Below are positions 33,094 through 42,035 of a DNA stretch of 42,035 nt, one piece after another (position 1 is the stretch's first letter; each line of letters opens with the position of its first letter). Both the position numbers and the translations under genes were made by a program. The DNA comes from Proteromonas lacertae (Eukaryota; Sar; Bigyra; Opalinata; Proteromonadidae). The notes under the pieces are model-generated. The model worked only from the letters and a program-made list of their open reading frames with translations. It did no database searches and was not told the origin of the DNA. Location of the stretch: NCBI GenBank assembly GCA_002245135.1, contig NGBS01001217.1:1-42035 (forward strand). The letters run 5' to 3'.

Positions 33094-33999
33094 TTATCTA
33101 CATCGATTGGAAATATAGTACATATTTTTAATGCTTATTCCATGAACAGCCAAGTGTAACTGTAAATCTTTGCAATCTAAAAAACTATTTTTACGTTTGT
33201 AGTATTGATTAATTCTTATTATTTTGATGTGATAGTTATAGAAATATATTCCCATTTGAATATCCTCTCTATATATCAATTTGGAGCTATTTAATTCCAA
33301 TGTATTTATGAAGGTACTCCAGTTATGTAGCTTAGGTAAAATATAAAAATTACCTGCTACAAATTCAGGTAAAGTAGTTAGATTATATAAAGAATAAGGT
33401 AAATAGTTTTTATTATTTTTATCTCGTTTTGTTTTCATTGAAGGGTAGAAATAACCATAAATTACTTTATGGTTATTTTTGGAAATTAGAATATATAATA
33501 TAATTAATTGTAAGTTAGGATATACATCACTATCAACTCTTAAAATATAATCAAATCTGTTATATACACTTTTAGTCCAATTATATAACAATAGCGTAGA
33601 TATAGTTAGGTTGTAATAATCATCATGAAAAGAAAATTGTAGAAGATCTGTTTCTTGTGATATTTCATTATCAAATCCAGAAAAGAATATAATTCTAGAA
33701 TCATAAATATCTAAATTTTTACTCCAAGTATTTCTTATTAAATATCTTCTATAAATATTAGAATAACATATTGGTACTACAATCAATATTCTTCTAAATT
33801 GAGTTATGTTAATGTTTTTAATTATTCTAAACAGTGATGGAGTTTTTACATGATAATGATCAATAGTTGTAGATAAATAGTTGTTGCAGTTGCTAATATT
33901 ATAAATATAAATGAAAATTACAGAATATATAAGTATAAGAATTAATATAATTATTAATAATGATAAATCACATATATTATTGAGAATAATGAATAACAA
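33094..33999 (-). CDS. GT31-type glycosyltransferase (beta-1,3-galactosyltransferase-like)
   Basis: A single-exon frame of about 300 codons. An N-terminal membrane anchor (LSLLIIILILILIYSVIFIY) is followed by canonical GT31 motifs: RRILIVVPICYSNIYRRYLI, RNTWSK, LLQFSFHDDYYNLTISTLLL, the D-x-D motif RVDSDVYPN, LPEFVAGNFYILPK, and EDIQMGIYFY. This is closer to the standard beta-1,3-galactosyl/GlcNAc transferases than the gene at 6.7 kb. It looks intact; the first in-frame start used here is a non-ATG codon at 33999, so the true start may be slightly different or upstream. It is expected in the Golgi, adding beta-1,3-linked hexoses. Confidence 0.82.
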   Translation of the reverse strand: MLFIILNNICDLSLLIIILILILIYSVIFIYIYNISNCNNYLSTTIDHYHVKTPSLFRIIKNINITQFRRILIVVPICYSNIYRRYLIRNTWSKNLDIYDSRIIFFSGFDNEISQETDLLQFSFHDDYYNLTISTLLLYNWTKSVYNRFDYILRVDSDVYPNLQLIILYILISKNNHKVIYGYFYPSMKTKRDKNNKNYLPYSLYNLTTLPEFVAGNFYILPKLHNWSTFINTLELNSSKLIYREDIQMGIYFYNYHIKIIRINQYYKRKNSFLDCKDLQLHLAVHGISIKNMYYISNRCR

Positions 34000-34019
34000 T
34001 TACTATCAGCTAATCTAAT

Positions 34020-34690
34020 AGTTGAATCTCTTTATAATTATACTCTGTAATGTTTTATTTCTATCATACTGATGAATAATAAATGGTAATGATTTATCTT
34101 TTCTGTGTATTGTATTATTTTCTATAGTGAAACAACAATTATGAAATATATTTCTAAAAGTTAATTCTATTCCCACGGTAAATATAAATCCATTGTTATT
34201 GAGATTTAAACATATATTCGTACTTTTTATTCTATTTTGGTAATATATATAGTTTAATACACCATGATCTGATGTAAAATGATAATATTATTTTAAATAA
34301 ACTAAATATTGTTCAAGAATATCAGTAGGTTATATGAATCTCCTCCATTCATTGGAGTTTGTTCCATCTATCTTGTCTTATTGCAAATGGATAACTAGCA
34401 TCTTCACATAAAACAATTCTATTTTTAATTTTTATAGTTTCTGGATTTATCTGTAATATACTAATTCTCAAATCAAGGAGAAACACATTACCATATTTAT
34501 AATAATACTTCATCAAAAAGCAGTAATACAAGCCATATCTATTTATAGCCCATTTATATTCTGTTATATTTTTAGGTAATATACATACTTTTACCAAATT
34601 ATATAATGAACTATTCTCAAACAAAAATGGCCATTCTTTTGAGATTTTATTTATGAATAAAGAAAGATATATAGTATGCTGATAATTATA
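34020..34690 (-). pseudogene. relic of a D-x-D type glycosyltransferase-like gene
   Basis: Two stretches on the minus strand belong to one gene: the first has KWAINRYGLYYCFLMKYYYK, then NVFLLDLRISILQINP, like the motif RY..Y..fl......vlLtDlRDviFQ.nPF of a widespread uncharacterised glycosyltransferase-like family; the second has DHGVLNYIYY and IIHQYDRNKTL, matching the later DQG..NYL and hQyDR parts of that family. They are in different frames and no intron of the local type joins them. No ATG opens the first part. The last Asp-Arg of LDLRD is LDLRI here. So this is a broken gene with at least two faults. Confidence 0.6.
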
Positions 34691-34993
34691 GCATGTCCTA
34701 AAGATGGTAAAACATTAAATCTAAATGTATCATCTTTTTTAGTAGATGTTGAAATTATTAAATTTAATAAAGAAAGCAATACATATGATAGTAGAGAGGC
34801 TGGTTTAATGTTAGATTATATTATTCAAACTTATAGTATTTCGAATTATAATATATTATTTTTTATTCACAATCATGATAAATCAGGCCATTATCCAACG
34901 TCAATTATTATAGCCATTATTCATGATCATAATTATTATCCAATGTTCAATCCTAAAATGTTCCTTATCCTCCTGACTGCAGTGCAAATATAA
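34676..34993 (+). CDS. DUF3431-like fragment
   Basis: 105 codons from ATG. The stretch IACPKDGKT, then DSREAGLMLDYIIQTYSISN, then ILFFIHNHDKSGHYP has the order of the DUF3431 family, where a REA..YL.yI...Y motif and a F.H.H..sWH motif occur; these are thought to be glycan-related but are uncharacterised. It is shorter than the family and stops soon after, so it is either a truncated gene or a gene cut by a frame change. It overlaps the 5' end of the minus-strand relic at 34.6 kb head to head. Confidence 0.5.
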   Translation: MLIIIACPKDGKTLNLNVSSFLVDVEIIKFNKESNTYDSREAGLMLDYIIQTYSISNYNILFFIHNHDKSGHYPTSIIIAIIHDHNYYPMFNPKMFLILLTAVQI

Positions 34994-35027
34994 TATTGTA
35001 ATTAATTACTTTGTATTGACCAAATTA

Positions 35028-36227
35028 TTATTTTATACTAGAATGTTTTACAAAATCTTTGAAAATATAATAAAAAGATGATGTATTTAAAACAAATTCA
35101 TCATCTTTTTTGTTGTAAGTTGAATAAATACCATAATAATTATATCCTAAAATAAAAGATAGTTCAGCAAAACATAATACTGGAAAATTATCATTTATTA
35201 ATTCCATTATTTTTACACCATTCTTTGATACTATAATGTTTGTTAATCCTGCACCGTGAGGTGCTACTATTATATCTGCATTTGAAAACATATCTATCAT
35301 TACTGTGAACTTAGTAGAAGGCTCATATATATTACAATTATAATAGTAGTATTCATTACATATTTTGTTAACAATGTCGAAGAAGTGTTTTAATCTCCTA
35401 GTATAAAGTCTTCTGATAAATAGTATAATTGGTGTTACATATTTATTTTTATTTTTTATTTTTGCTAATAATATATTTCTTAATTGCAAAACTGAATATG
35501 TATATATTGACGAAGTACATTCCACTCTTTCCATCATTATTACATATTTAGAATATACATTTCCAGAAATTATATTATTTACAGATATATCAAGCAACAT
35601 TAAATAATTCATTATAGCGCGCTGTTGTTATGAATATGTATTTGATAATTCGAAATACTATTTAGTATTGATAGCAGTGGAATAATTTTAGTAAGAAAAT
35701 TAATTATTGAATGATATATTGCAGATCCTAAATATTGTGTGTTATTTGGATTATTATATTAGTATTATTCTTTTTTAAATTGTAAATTGGTGTATTTAGT
35801 ATTTCTTTTTTGCATCTACAACCTCCTTTAATAGATATATATTCGTTGCATAATGTTAGTATTGAACCATATTCATTTAAGATGATATTTTTGAAAAATA
35901 TATCATGTATGATTTATTTTCATATACGGTAGATGACTTTCTTTTGATAATTAAATTTCTCTTTCTAATTACATTATTTCCAAATTTTACTGCAAACCTT
36001 TTAGTTATTTTAATATAAATAAATCTATTATTTGATAACACATTATTTACATTAGCACAAGAATAATTTTTAGTTATGTTATTATTGCATTTAATAATAA
36101 TAATTCCATCCATTTTTCCTATTGTTGATAGAATTACATTTTTTGTTCTGAGTTTTGGGATTTTGGAAATACTAAATATAAAGGAATTATAAATAAATTC
36201 CAATATAATGAAGCATATAAAGAACAA
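35028..36227 (-). pseudogene. GT61-type glycosyltransferase relic
   Basis: The 3' open stretch (35028-35612) carries GT61 hallmarks: IILFIRRLYTRRL, TKFTVMIDMFSNADIIVAPH, and HGAGLTNIIVSKNGVKIMEL, which is the family's H-G-A-x-L-x-N signature. Upstream, 35640-36227 contains the membrane anchor (FFICFIILEFIYNSFIFSI) and the expected N-terminal part, including GSAIYHSIINF, but spread over other frames, with about three frame changes in all and no GTAT-type introns that would mend it. GT61 enzymes add xylose, arabinose or O-GlcNAc to luminal glycoproteins or polysaccharides. The substrate here is unknown. Confidence 0.72.
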
Positions 36228-36379
36228 ATAAATAAGTAAAGAAAATACTATTTGTATAATTTAGATTATAAGAAATTTAAAGTTTTGTTCATAAACATAT
36301 GATTAATAAACATCTTTGATGTTATTATATCTTTTATTATTACGAATTATTTTGTTATATTTTTTTCCCCTACATTCTG

Positions 36380-36890
36380 AAAATATTAATCTACAATCCC
36401 AACACTTATCAATACTCCAACGAAGATAGTCTTGATAGTAGATCCAGATTCACCTCCGTGAATGATCTTACCGATCAATTCTATGAGAGGATCCATTGGA
36501 GCCATTACCCTTTGGTAGCTCCGATAAAGCTACCTTGAGAACCAACAATCGAAGAAGGCGAAAGTCAAAGGGAAGGGATGTTCTCAAAACCAATGGACTA
36601 GGTAAAGTAAAACTTCATTAGGCCAAGAGAAGCAAAGGTGGTAAATCAAGGACCAGTAGAAGCACCAACAAAGTCATTATCTATCGTCTCTAAGTAGTAA
36701 AGTCTTTCCCAATGATGAACCAACCCCTTGAAGATCCACAACTACAACAGCCTGAAGAATAAGAAGGTAACCTGATTGTCAATGATCCAAAGCAATGCTT
36801 AAGCAGCATCCCGAGATACTCAAGAAGCTTAAAGACAAACGCATGGAGAATACCATTGGTTGGTCAAGCCTTCAAGCTTTAGTTTTCAAA
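36380..36890. other. GC-richer island of unknown origin
   Basis: About 500 bp with a base composition near 40 percent GC, against roughly a quarter around it. All six frames have stops, though short peptide-like stretches appear (REAKVVNQGPVEAPTKS; KQHPEILKKLKDKRMENTIG). It contains many dinucleotides such as CC, GG and CG that are rare nearby. It may be a decayed foreign or mobile sequence; I cannot identify it. Confidence 0.5.
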
Positions 36891-37015
36891 ATACAATAAT
36901 AGCAAACAATTATAATAAATAAAAACTTGTTAGTAGTTACTTGTAATTTCTTGCTATCATCGTCTTCATCTTCATGTGTTCTGGAGATAAAGACGACCGA
37001 TTTAAACCACTAATT

Positions 37016-37055
37016 CTTCCTGTGAGGGAGAATATCCTCTCAACCTCACAGGAAG
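37016..37055. repeat. small hairpin, 12-bp arms
   Basis: CTTCCTGTGAGG at 37016-37027 pairs with CCTCACAGGAAG at 37044-37055 over a 16-nt loop. The perfect GC-rich stem stands out in this sequence. It could end a repeat unit or form a transcription terminator-like structure. Confidence 0.6.
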
Positions 37056-37190
37056 TTGGTGGGTATTTTAAATATTTTTGCGAAATTTTGAATAGATTAA
37101 GAAAGTCAAATTAAGGGCATATATGAGCCCAGCATAATATAACGAATTGATTGATGTATTTTTTATTGTCTAATTATGTTTCTAAGGGTA

Positions 37191-37268
37191 AAAAAACCAT
37201 AGGTGGTTATAGCACACATAAAACTGCTATTTTTTTGATAAAAAAATCATAGAGGCTATAGCACACTG
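37191..37268. repeat. degenerate direct repeat, about 50-bp period
   Basis: AAAAAACCATAGGTGGTTAT at 37191 and AAAAAATCATAGAGGCTATA at 37241 both run into AGCACAC. Two units only. Confidence 0.55.
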
Positions 37269-37548
37269 TGCTCTGGCCCTTTCTTTCATTATTATTATAC
37301 TATTGAAAAGATAAAAGATTTATTAAATGATTTAGGAGCAGTCACTATATACCAGGATGAGTTTTAGGCTTATGCTAAAAGGCTAATGGTGCGAAGCAAA
37401 TTATGTTGGATTAGAGATCGTATAAGAATGTGGTGGGGAATCTTGAAGTTGTTCTCCTAGCCAAAAACTAACATATTATCCAATATCAATAACAATAACA
37501 ATGTCAATCTCACAGATTATGACTTATCTCCAATATCACCAAGATCCA

Positions 37549-37601
37549 TTAAGGTCTAGCTTGGTAGCACAGCATTCGAGCCTTATGGTCTGTAGCCCTT
37601 A
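37549..37601 (-). repeat. dispersed repeat, copy 2 (inverted partner at 30121)
   Basis: Reverse complement of the repeat at 30121-30172, with six mismatches in about 53 bp. The two copies bracket a 7.4-kb segment that holds the hAT remnant with MITE-1, the glycan genes and the GC-richer island. Confidence 0.65.
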
Positions 37602-37726
37602 CTATATATTATTATTATCCTACGCTAAAAACTATTCTAAACACAAAAATAAAATTTGACCCGTAAATTTATTCAAACACTAAAATATATAAAGAATTTT
37701 AAATTCACCGCTTGCTCCAGCATAAC

Positions 37727-37801
37727 CCGTACCAAAAACTAATACACACTCAAATCGCTTATTCTTACCTGTAGAAGGCACCTAAGAATAGTCTGGTACG
37801 G
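37727..37801. repeat. 75-nt nested-hairpin repeat, copy 1
   Basis: Outer stem CCGTACCA (37727-37734) with TGGTACGG (37794-37801); inner stem CTTATTCTTA (37758-37767) with TAAGAATAG (37783-37791) over a 15-nt loop. A second copy in the same direction lies at 41286-41360, agreeing best across the inner hairpin (AAATCGCTTATTCTTA). It could be a tiny mobile element or a structured RNA. Confidence 0.6.
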
Positions 37802-37978
37802 TAATACATATATATCATTAAACATAACATATTATTATCTTCGATCAACTTCAAAAACTAATTACTAATATTTTTGATATATTTTTAAAATAATATATAT
37901 TTATATACAAATAATAGTATCTAATATGAACAGAGAATATCAAGTTAATACTGTGTGTCTATACTCATCGAGGAGAAA

Positions 37979-38202
37979 TATATAGTATATAAATGGGACT
38001 ATGGCACATTGTCACAGAGTCCTAACGAGTGTTCTAGGGGTCCGTCCCCTTCTAGATTCAGAGTTGACTTTTACGGGCCATCATCGATGCAATCAATGAT
38101 GGCCCCGTAAAAGTCAACTCTGAATCTAGAAGGGGACGGACCCCTAGAACACTCGTTAGGACTCTGTGACAATGTGCCAGAGTCCCATTTATATACTATA
38201 TA
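37979..38202. repeat. near-perfect 224-bp palindrome (hairpin element)
   Basis: Arms of about 106 bp (37979-38084 and 38096-38202) are inverted copies with one mismatch and a one-base indel, separated by only about 11 nt (CGATGCAATCA). The arms are much more GC-rich than the surroundings in their inner part (CTAGGGGTCCGTCCCC) and begin with TATAGTATATAAATGGGACT. No ORF of substance. The almost complete identity of the arms points to recent formation or active gene conversion. Confidence 0.9.
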
Positions 38203-38470
38203 GAGAAAAGAGCAAATTTCATCCCATTGAGTACAGATAAACAGCATTAAACTAATATTGTGTTTATATAATACACATACTATAACCAACTATATATCCC
38301 TTCATAACTGATTATGAGTAACAACATTATGTAGTTATATTGTTTGTAAAGTCTCTAATCGCTCAACGGGGAGTTGTACTCAACGAGGAACAACATTAGT
38401 AATATTGATCAAATAATATAACCAAAATATCTGATTTACAATATTTTTAATTTCTTTATAATAAATCTTT
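38203..38470. other. repeat-region spacer, nothing recognised
   Basis: AT-rich sequence between the palindrome and the left end of the Tc1-like relic. CTCATCGAGGAG left of the palindrome (37967) and CTCAACGAGGAAC here (38378) are alike, but too short to interpret. Confidence 0.4.
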
Positions 38471-40671
38471 GTTGTTTTTGTTTTCTTTTTGTTTTACAAA
38501 TAAATATAATGCAACATCTAACTATTAAACATATATTTCTATATACTCTACTTCTACATATGTAGAAATGTGATTTGAAAGCAGGATTGTATAAATAGGT
38601 AACCTATAGATTTTAGGTAAAACCTATAATCTAGCTTTGACCGTTGGTCGGTCAAAACCTTGAGCATTATTTTGTTAAAATCTATTTTAATAACTTACTG
38701 AGTAACATTTGCTTTATACAAACTACCATACTATATAAAATATTATTCCTGCTTCTTGTTTTACTTTAATTACCATAGTTAGAATAAGATTGGTTGAAAT
38801 TGTATAAATATCTATTCTGATATATTAAAATTCATCTACAAACTACTCCAATAGTGATATTTAACATATCTATAAACAACTTGTTATTTTGATGATTAAT
38901 TTATATTGATTACTATCTCTAAAAAAAACAAATATAAATGTAATTATAATAATAAAATCTCTGATTTCTGGATATTAATGATTTGTCTTCAATAAGTCTC
39001 TTACTTTCTCAGTTTCTGAAAATAAATAATCATTTATAAAACTCTCTTAGAGTTATACTATATCCTAGTTTGAAGCAAAACCTTCTAATTCTGGTGAATT
39101 TACATAGATCTTTGTTGACAGAATCTGAATTGACTTGGCTTTTACCATATGTAATAATCTGAATATTTTATTTTAATCACGTTTTCCAAAATATTTTAAA
39201 GTAGTTAATATTTTTATGAAACATTTTATAATTGAATAAATCCATAACTTCTTTCGATGCGAAAGGAGGTAATGTGATATCCCTATAGTTTCATATATTA
39301 TAAAGTCTTATAAATATTGAGTAATTACACATTTAAATGATATAAATAGTCAAACCATCAAGCTTGATGTTTTTTCTTTTATTATTTTATTCTATAATTA
39401 ATTTAATATTATGTTAATAATATGTTATTGTGAGTCATCATTGAGAAATAGATCAAAATAATAGTTATATAAAAAGTGCATCGACGGACAATCAAATTTG
39501 ATATTTGAAAGATGATGTATAAAGCTTTAATTTTGTATATATGGTTAGATAATATGCTTGTTAACTCATTTTCAATAGGAGTTCAACTTATAGTTAGTAT
39601 AAGGAAGGTAAAAGGTAAACATATATTTTCTGATGAAATCTAGTTTTTCTCAACAACTTGAAAGTTATATGAAACAATAATTTACTAATCTATTAGTCAT
39701 ATTATAATAAAGAAGTATTATTATTATTTTCATTAATTGATATAAAATTTAAATCTAATTCTGTCATTTGTTATATATGCAGCTTAATTTCTTTTTATAA
39801 AGTAGATGTTTGATATTTAGTCATATATAATTAAATTTATAATGTCATGATATCTCTAAACAACATTAATCACTGAAATCTTTTATGAAAATTCCATGAA
39901 AAACTTTGAAAATTCCAAATAAACGTTAAAGAGAGAAGTCATTATCGTTATTTGGAATTAGAAAGAAAAGGTTTTAGATCAGCTCCAAAAAGAGGCAGAA
40001 AGCCTTTATTAAATGCTGCAACTAAGGCTTAAATCATCCATTGGAACTATAAACCACTATTTAAGATCCATCAAATACTATATCATAAAAAGGAGCAAAA
40101 ATCTTCCCTAATCTCCAACAAAATAAAAAAAGATTTCAATTTTGTATTCAAAATTATAATTTCAATTTCGAAAACTTAATCTGTGTTGATGAATGTCATT
40201 TCATCAATATACCTCTTTCCAGAAAATATTACTAGTCAAAGATGAAACAGTCTAAGATATAGAAAAAAGTATAAATTAATGTTTTACAAAGGGAGGTTAA
40301 ACTCTCAAAAATATAGAGATATAATCTTGAAATATTTAAAAGATATTAAAACATATGAAAAGGAAAATTTCTGGATACAGCAAGATAATGCGCCCTTGTT
40401 ACATGGGGGAAAATAACATTCAATTTTTTAATAATTTAGGAATGAATTTCATAAAACACCGCCCTGCTTCTCCTGATCTGAATTCGATTGAGAATGTTTG
40501 TGGGTGATAAAAAGAAATGTACTAACACATACATGTAGCAACGAAGAATCATTAATAAATAAAGAAAATAAATTCAGATCTCTCCAAAAAAATGGAAAAA
40601 GAGATTATCATTTTTTTATAATTTGTGTTATGTTATGTTTGTTTGTAAAACAAAAAGAAAACAAATACAAC
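38471..40671 (+). mobile_element. Tc1/mariner transposon relic
   Basis: Near-identical inverted ends of 30 bp occur at 38471-38500 (GTTGTTTTTGTTTTCTTTTT...) and 40642-40671; low-complexity composition weakens this. On the plus strand between about 39940 and 40640 a broken Tc1-type transposase can be read in pieces: an N-terminal linker (KRGRKPLLNAA-like text near 39990), NLICVDECHFINIP with the second catalytic Asp region near 40170, FWIQQDNAPLLHGG near 40370 and HRPASPDLNSIENV near 40460, which are the family's QQDNAP.H and SPDLNPIEN signatures. At least three stops or frame shifts separate these. The region 38.5-39.9 kb inside the ends shows nothing recognisable and may hold other insertions. 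Confidence 0.75.
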
Positions 40672-40699
40672 ATAAAAAAATTAAAATATATTGACATTT

Positions 40700-41120
40700 A
40701 TTTGTAACATAGTGTATATTTTTGTTGAGGCACTTAAAAGTTCCTTTTTACCTCTCTTTAACAATGATTCATACCATTCTTCATCTTTTCCATATACCTG
40801 TTATATATACTCAAAGAAATATCAAGTTTTTTAATAATTGTAGATTTATAAACCTTTTTTCTTTCAATTTTAGGAATTTTTGATAATTATTCATCGAAGA
40901 TTGTAAATATGATTTCTTTTTATAATAAATCCTACATTTCATTAAATATAAAATAGATAGTTCCATAGTATTTTTCCCTATATTTCTTTATATCATACAT
41001 TTTTAATTAACATACTTCCAAAATGACTGAATTAGATTTTGAATTTATGACCTCTGTGTTCTAAACTAAATAATTCATATATGTAATAGTTTCTTTGAAA
41101 TGTTTCTAAATGTTAGGGTT
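40700..41120. other. AT-rich repeat-region sequence, nothing recognised
   Basis: No gene, hairpin or known repeat could be assigned. The minus strand has a short lysine-rich reading stretch without a start. Confidence 0.4.
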
Positions 41121-41123
41121 ATA

Positions 41124-41192
41124 TGCTAAAAAGAAATATATAGCAGATGTAGCTTATATGCTAAATTAAGATTATATTTGAATATAACTCAC
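41124..41192 (-). repeat. MITE-2 subterminal fragment, inverted
   Basis: The reverse complement (GTGAGTTATATTCAAATATA, then AAGCTACATCTGCTATATAT) matches 29635-29705 with roughly ten differences in about 70 bp. The terminal 22 bp of MITE-2 are not present next to it. Confidence 0.7.
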
Positions 41193-41285
41193 TACCAAAC
41201 CCTCTACTGTCGAATTTATACGGTAGATTTATGGAACGTGTTGAAAGGAGAAGTAACATTACTTTCTTGCTTACTTTATTATAAA

Positions 41286-41360
41286 GGTACCAAAATCTAC
41301 TTTCTCTCATAAATCGCTTATTCTTATCCTTAGAAGCGCCTAAAATAGTCTGATATTGGA
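41286..41360. repeat. 75-nt nested-hairpin repeat, copy 2
   Basis: GGTACCAAAATCTAC, then AAATCGCTTATTCTTA, then GAAGCGCCTAAAATAGTCTG, parallel to the copy at 37727. The outer stem is decayed and the inner stem partly so. Confidence 0.55.
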
Positions 41361-41554
41361 TGAATATATTATATATTATATATACTCCATACTATATTTT
41401 TAATATTTGCTATTATTTTAATCATTAACTATAATTATATATTCTTTTTGCATAATTATATAGATATAAACTATGGTTTAATATTTAATCATTTATGGTC
41501 ATGTAATATTTAATGACATATAATTATACATTTAAAAGTCAATCATATGAATAA

Positions 41555-42035
41555 AATTATGTATGTAAATACCCATCTCCATACCTTAATGGAATATTTA
41601 TTGAAATAGGAGCATTAGATGGAATAAAATATAGCAATTCATACTTTTTTGAGAAAAGTTTGGGATGGAAAGGATTGTTAGTTGAAGGATCAACATCAAA
41701 CTGCAAAAAATTAAAACATAATCATTATATTAGAAATAGATCGAAATTATATGTGCAGCTATATGTGATGGTGAATCAACTATATTTATTGAAAGTGATG
41801 CTATTGGTGGCATTGAAAATGAATTGCCATATAGATCTTGGGCTAACTTTTCATTATCCAAAAGAACAATAAAAAAATGTATAAAATTAAATAAAATAAT
41901 AAGATATTATGGAATTACTCATATTGATATATTCTATTTAGATGTAGAAGGTAGTGAATTAGCAGCTATAAAATACTTTGATTTCAATATTACAGTGAAT
42001 TATTGGATTATTGAATTTAACAATAAATCAATGAA
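41555..42035 (+). pseudogene. FkbM-type SAM-dependent methyltransferase, one frame break, runs off right edge
   Basis: The first stretch has SPYLNGIFIEIGALDGIKYS, then YFFEKSLGWKGLLVEGSTSN, the SAM-binding and acidic motifs of FkbM methyltransferases. The continuation, in another frame after about 41730, has ICAAICDGESTIFIES, then ITHIDIFYLDVEGSELAAIK, the late D-x-E-G-x-E motif of the family. So one frame shift lies near 41730-41750, with no local-type intron to explain it; either a broken gene or a base error. These enzymes methylate sugars or small metabolites, and the nearby glycosyltransferases fit glycan modification. The start codon is not clear; the 3' end lies outside the window. Confidence 0.72.

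Noticed and set aside
38071-38289. 72-codon minus-strand ORF across the palindrome
   Set aside because: It reads through an inverted repeat arm and AT-rich flank; no protein-like features.
40498-40707. 69-codon plus-strand frame as a gene
   Set aside because: It is the tail of the broken Tc1-like transposase running into the inverted end.

Overview
The window is AT-rich nuclear DNA of a unicellular eukaryote that I cannot name. Evidence: spliced genes with canonical GT-AG miniature introns (mostly 25-55 nt, donor usually GTAT, acceptor usually TAG); TAA, TAG and TGA all used as stops; typical eukaryotic proteins (kinesin, eIF4E, Ufd2/UBE4, an RGS-coupled 7TM receptor, a p25-alpha protein, a BTB protein).

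Layout. (1) About 1-6.6 kb: a broken Polinton/Maverick fossil with part of an integrase (cut by the window edge), a large protein-primed type-B DNA polymerase and two small ORFs. (2) 6.7-25.9 kb: a compact block of host genes, mostly with short spacers: GT31 glycosyltransferase (-), p25-alpha/TPPP-like gene (-), degenerate kinase-TPR gene (-), kinesin-4-like gene (-), BTB-BACK-Ig-like-SPRY-like gene (+), eIF4E (-), UBE4/Ufd2 (+), Cache-7TM-RGS receptor (+). Splicing could be followed exon by exon in nearly all, and phases agree except at single unresolved places in the kinesin, BTB and receptor genes. (3) 26.1-32.1 kb: a mosaic of gene scraps and DNA transposons: an inverted partial copy of the kinase gene (with LRR instead of TPR), a PPIL4 fragment fused to a pogo/Tigger transposase fragment, two hAT remnants, and two related foldback MITE families, one copy sitting inside a hAT remnant. 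(4) 32.1-36.2 kb: a cluster of apparently intronless glycan genes (GT4-like, GT31, a DxD-type glycosyltransferase relic, a DUF3431-like fragment, a GT61 relic), several broken. (5) 36.2-41.5 kb: gene-poor repeat DNA with a GC-richer island, a nearly perfect 224-bp palindrome, a repeated 75-nt nested hairpin, a Tc1/mariner relic and fragments of repeats found elsewhere in the window. (6) 41.55 kb to the edge: an FkbM-type methyltransferase gene with a frame break.

The most interesting signals are the TPR gene grown by copying a 111-nt exon plus 30-nt intron as a unit (two of the introns are identical), the inverted duplication of its kinase domain onto a different repeat domain, the Cache-7TM-RGS receptor, the BTB protein carrying an Ig-like domain of extracellular type, and the structured repeats at 30-31 kb and 37-38 kb. 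Family assignments come from motif recognition by eye; no database search was possible.
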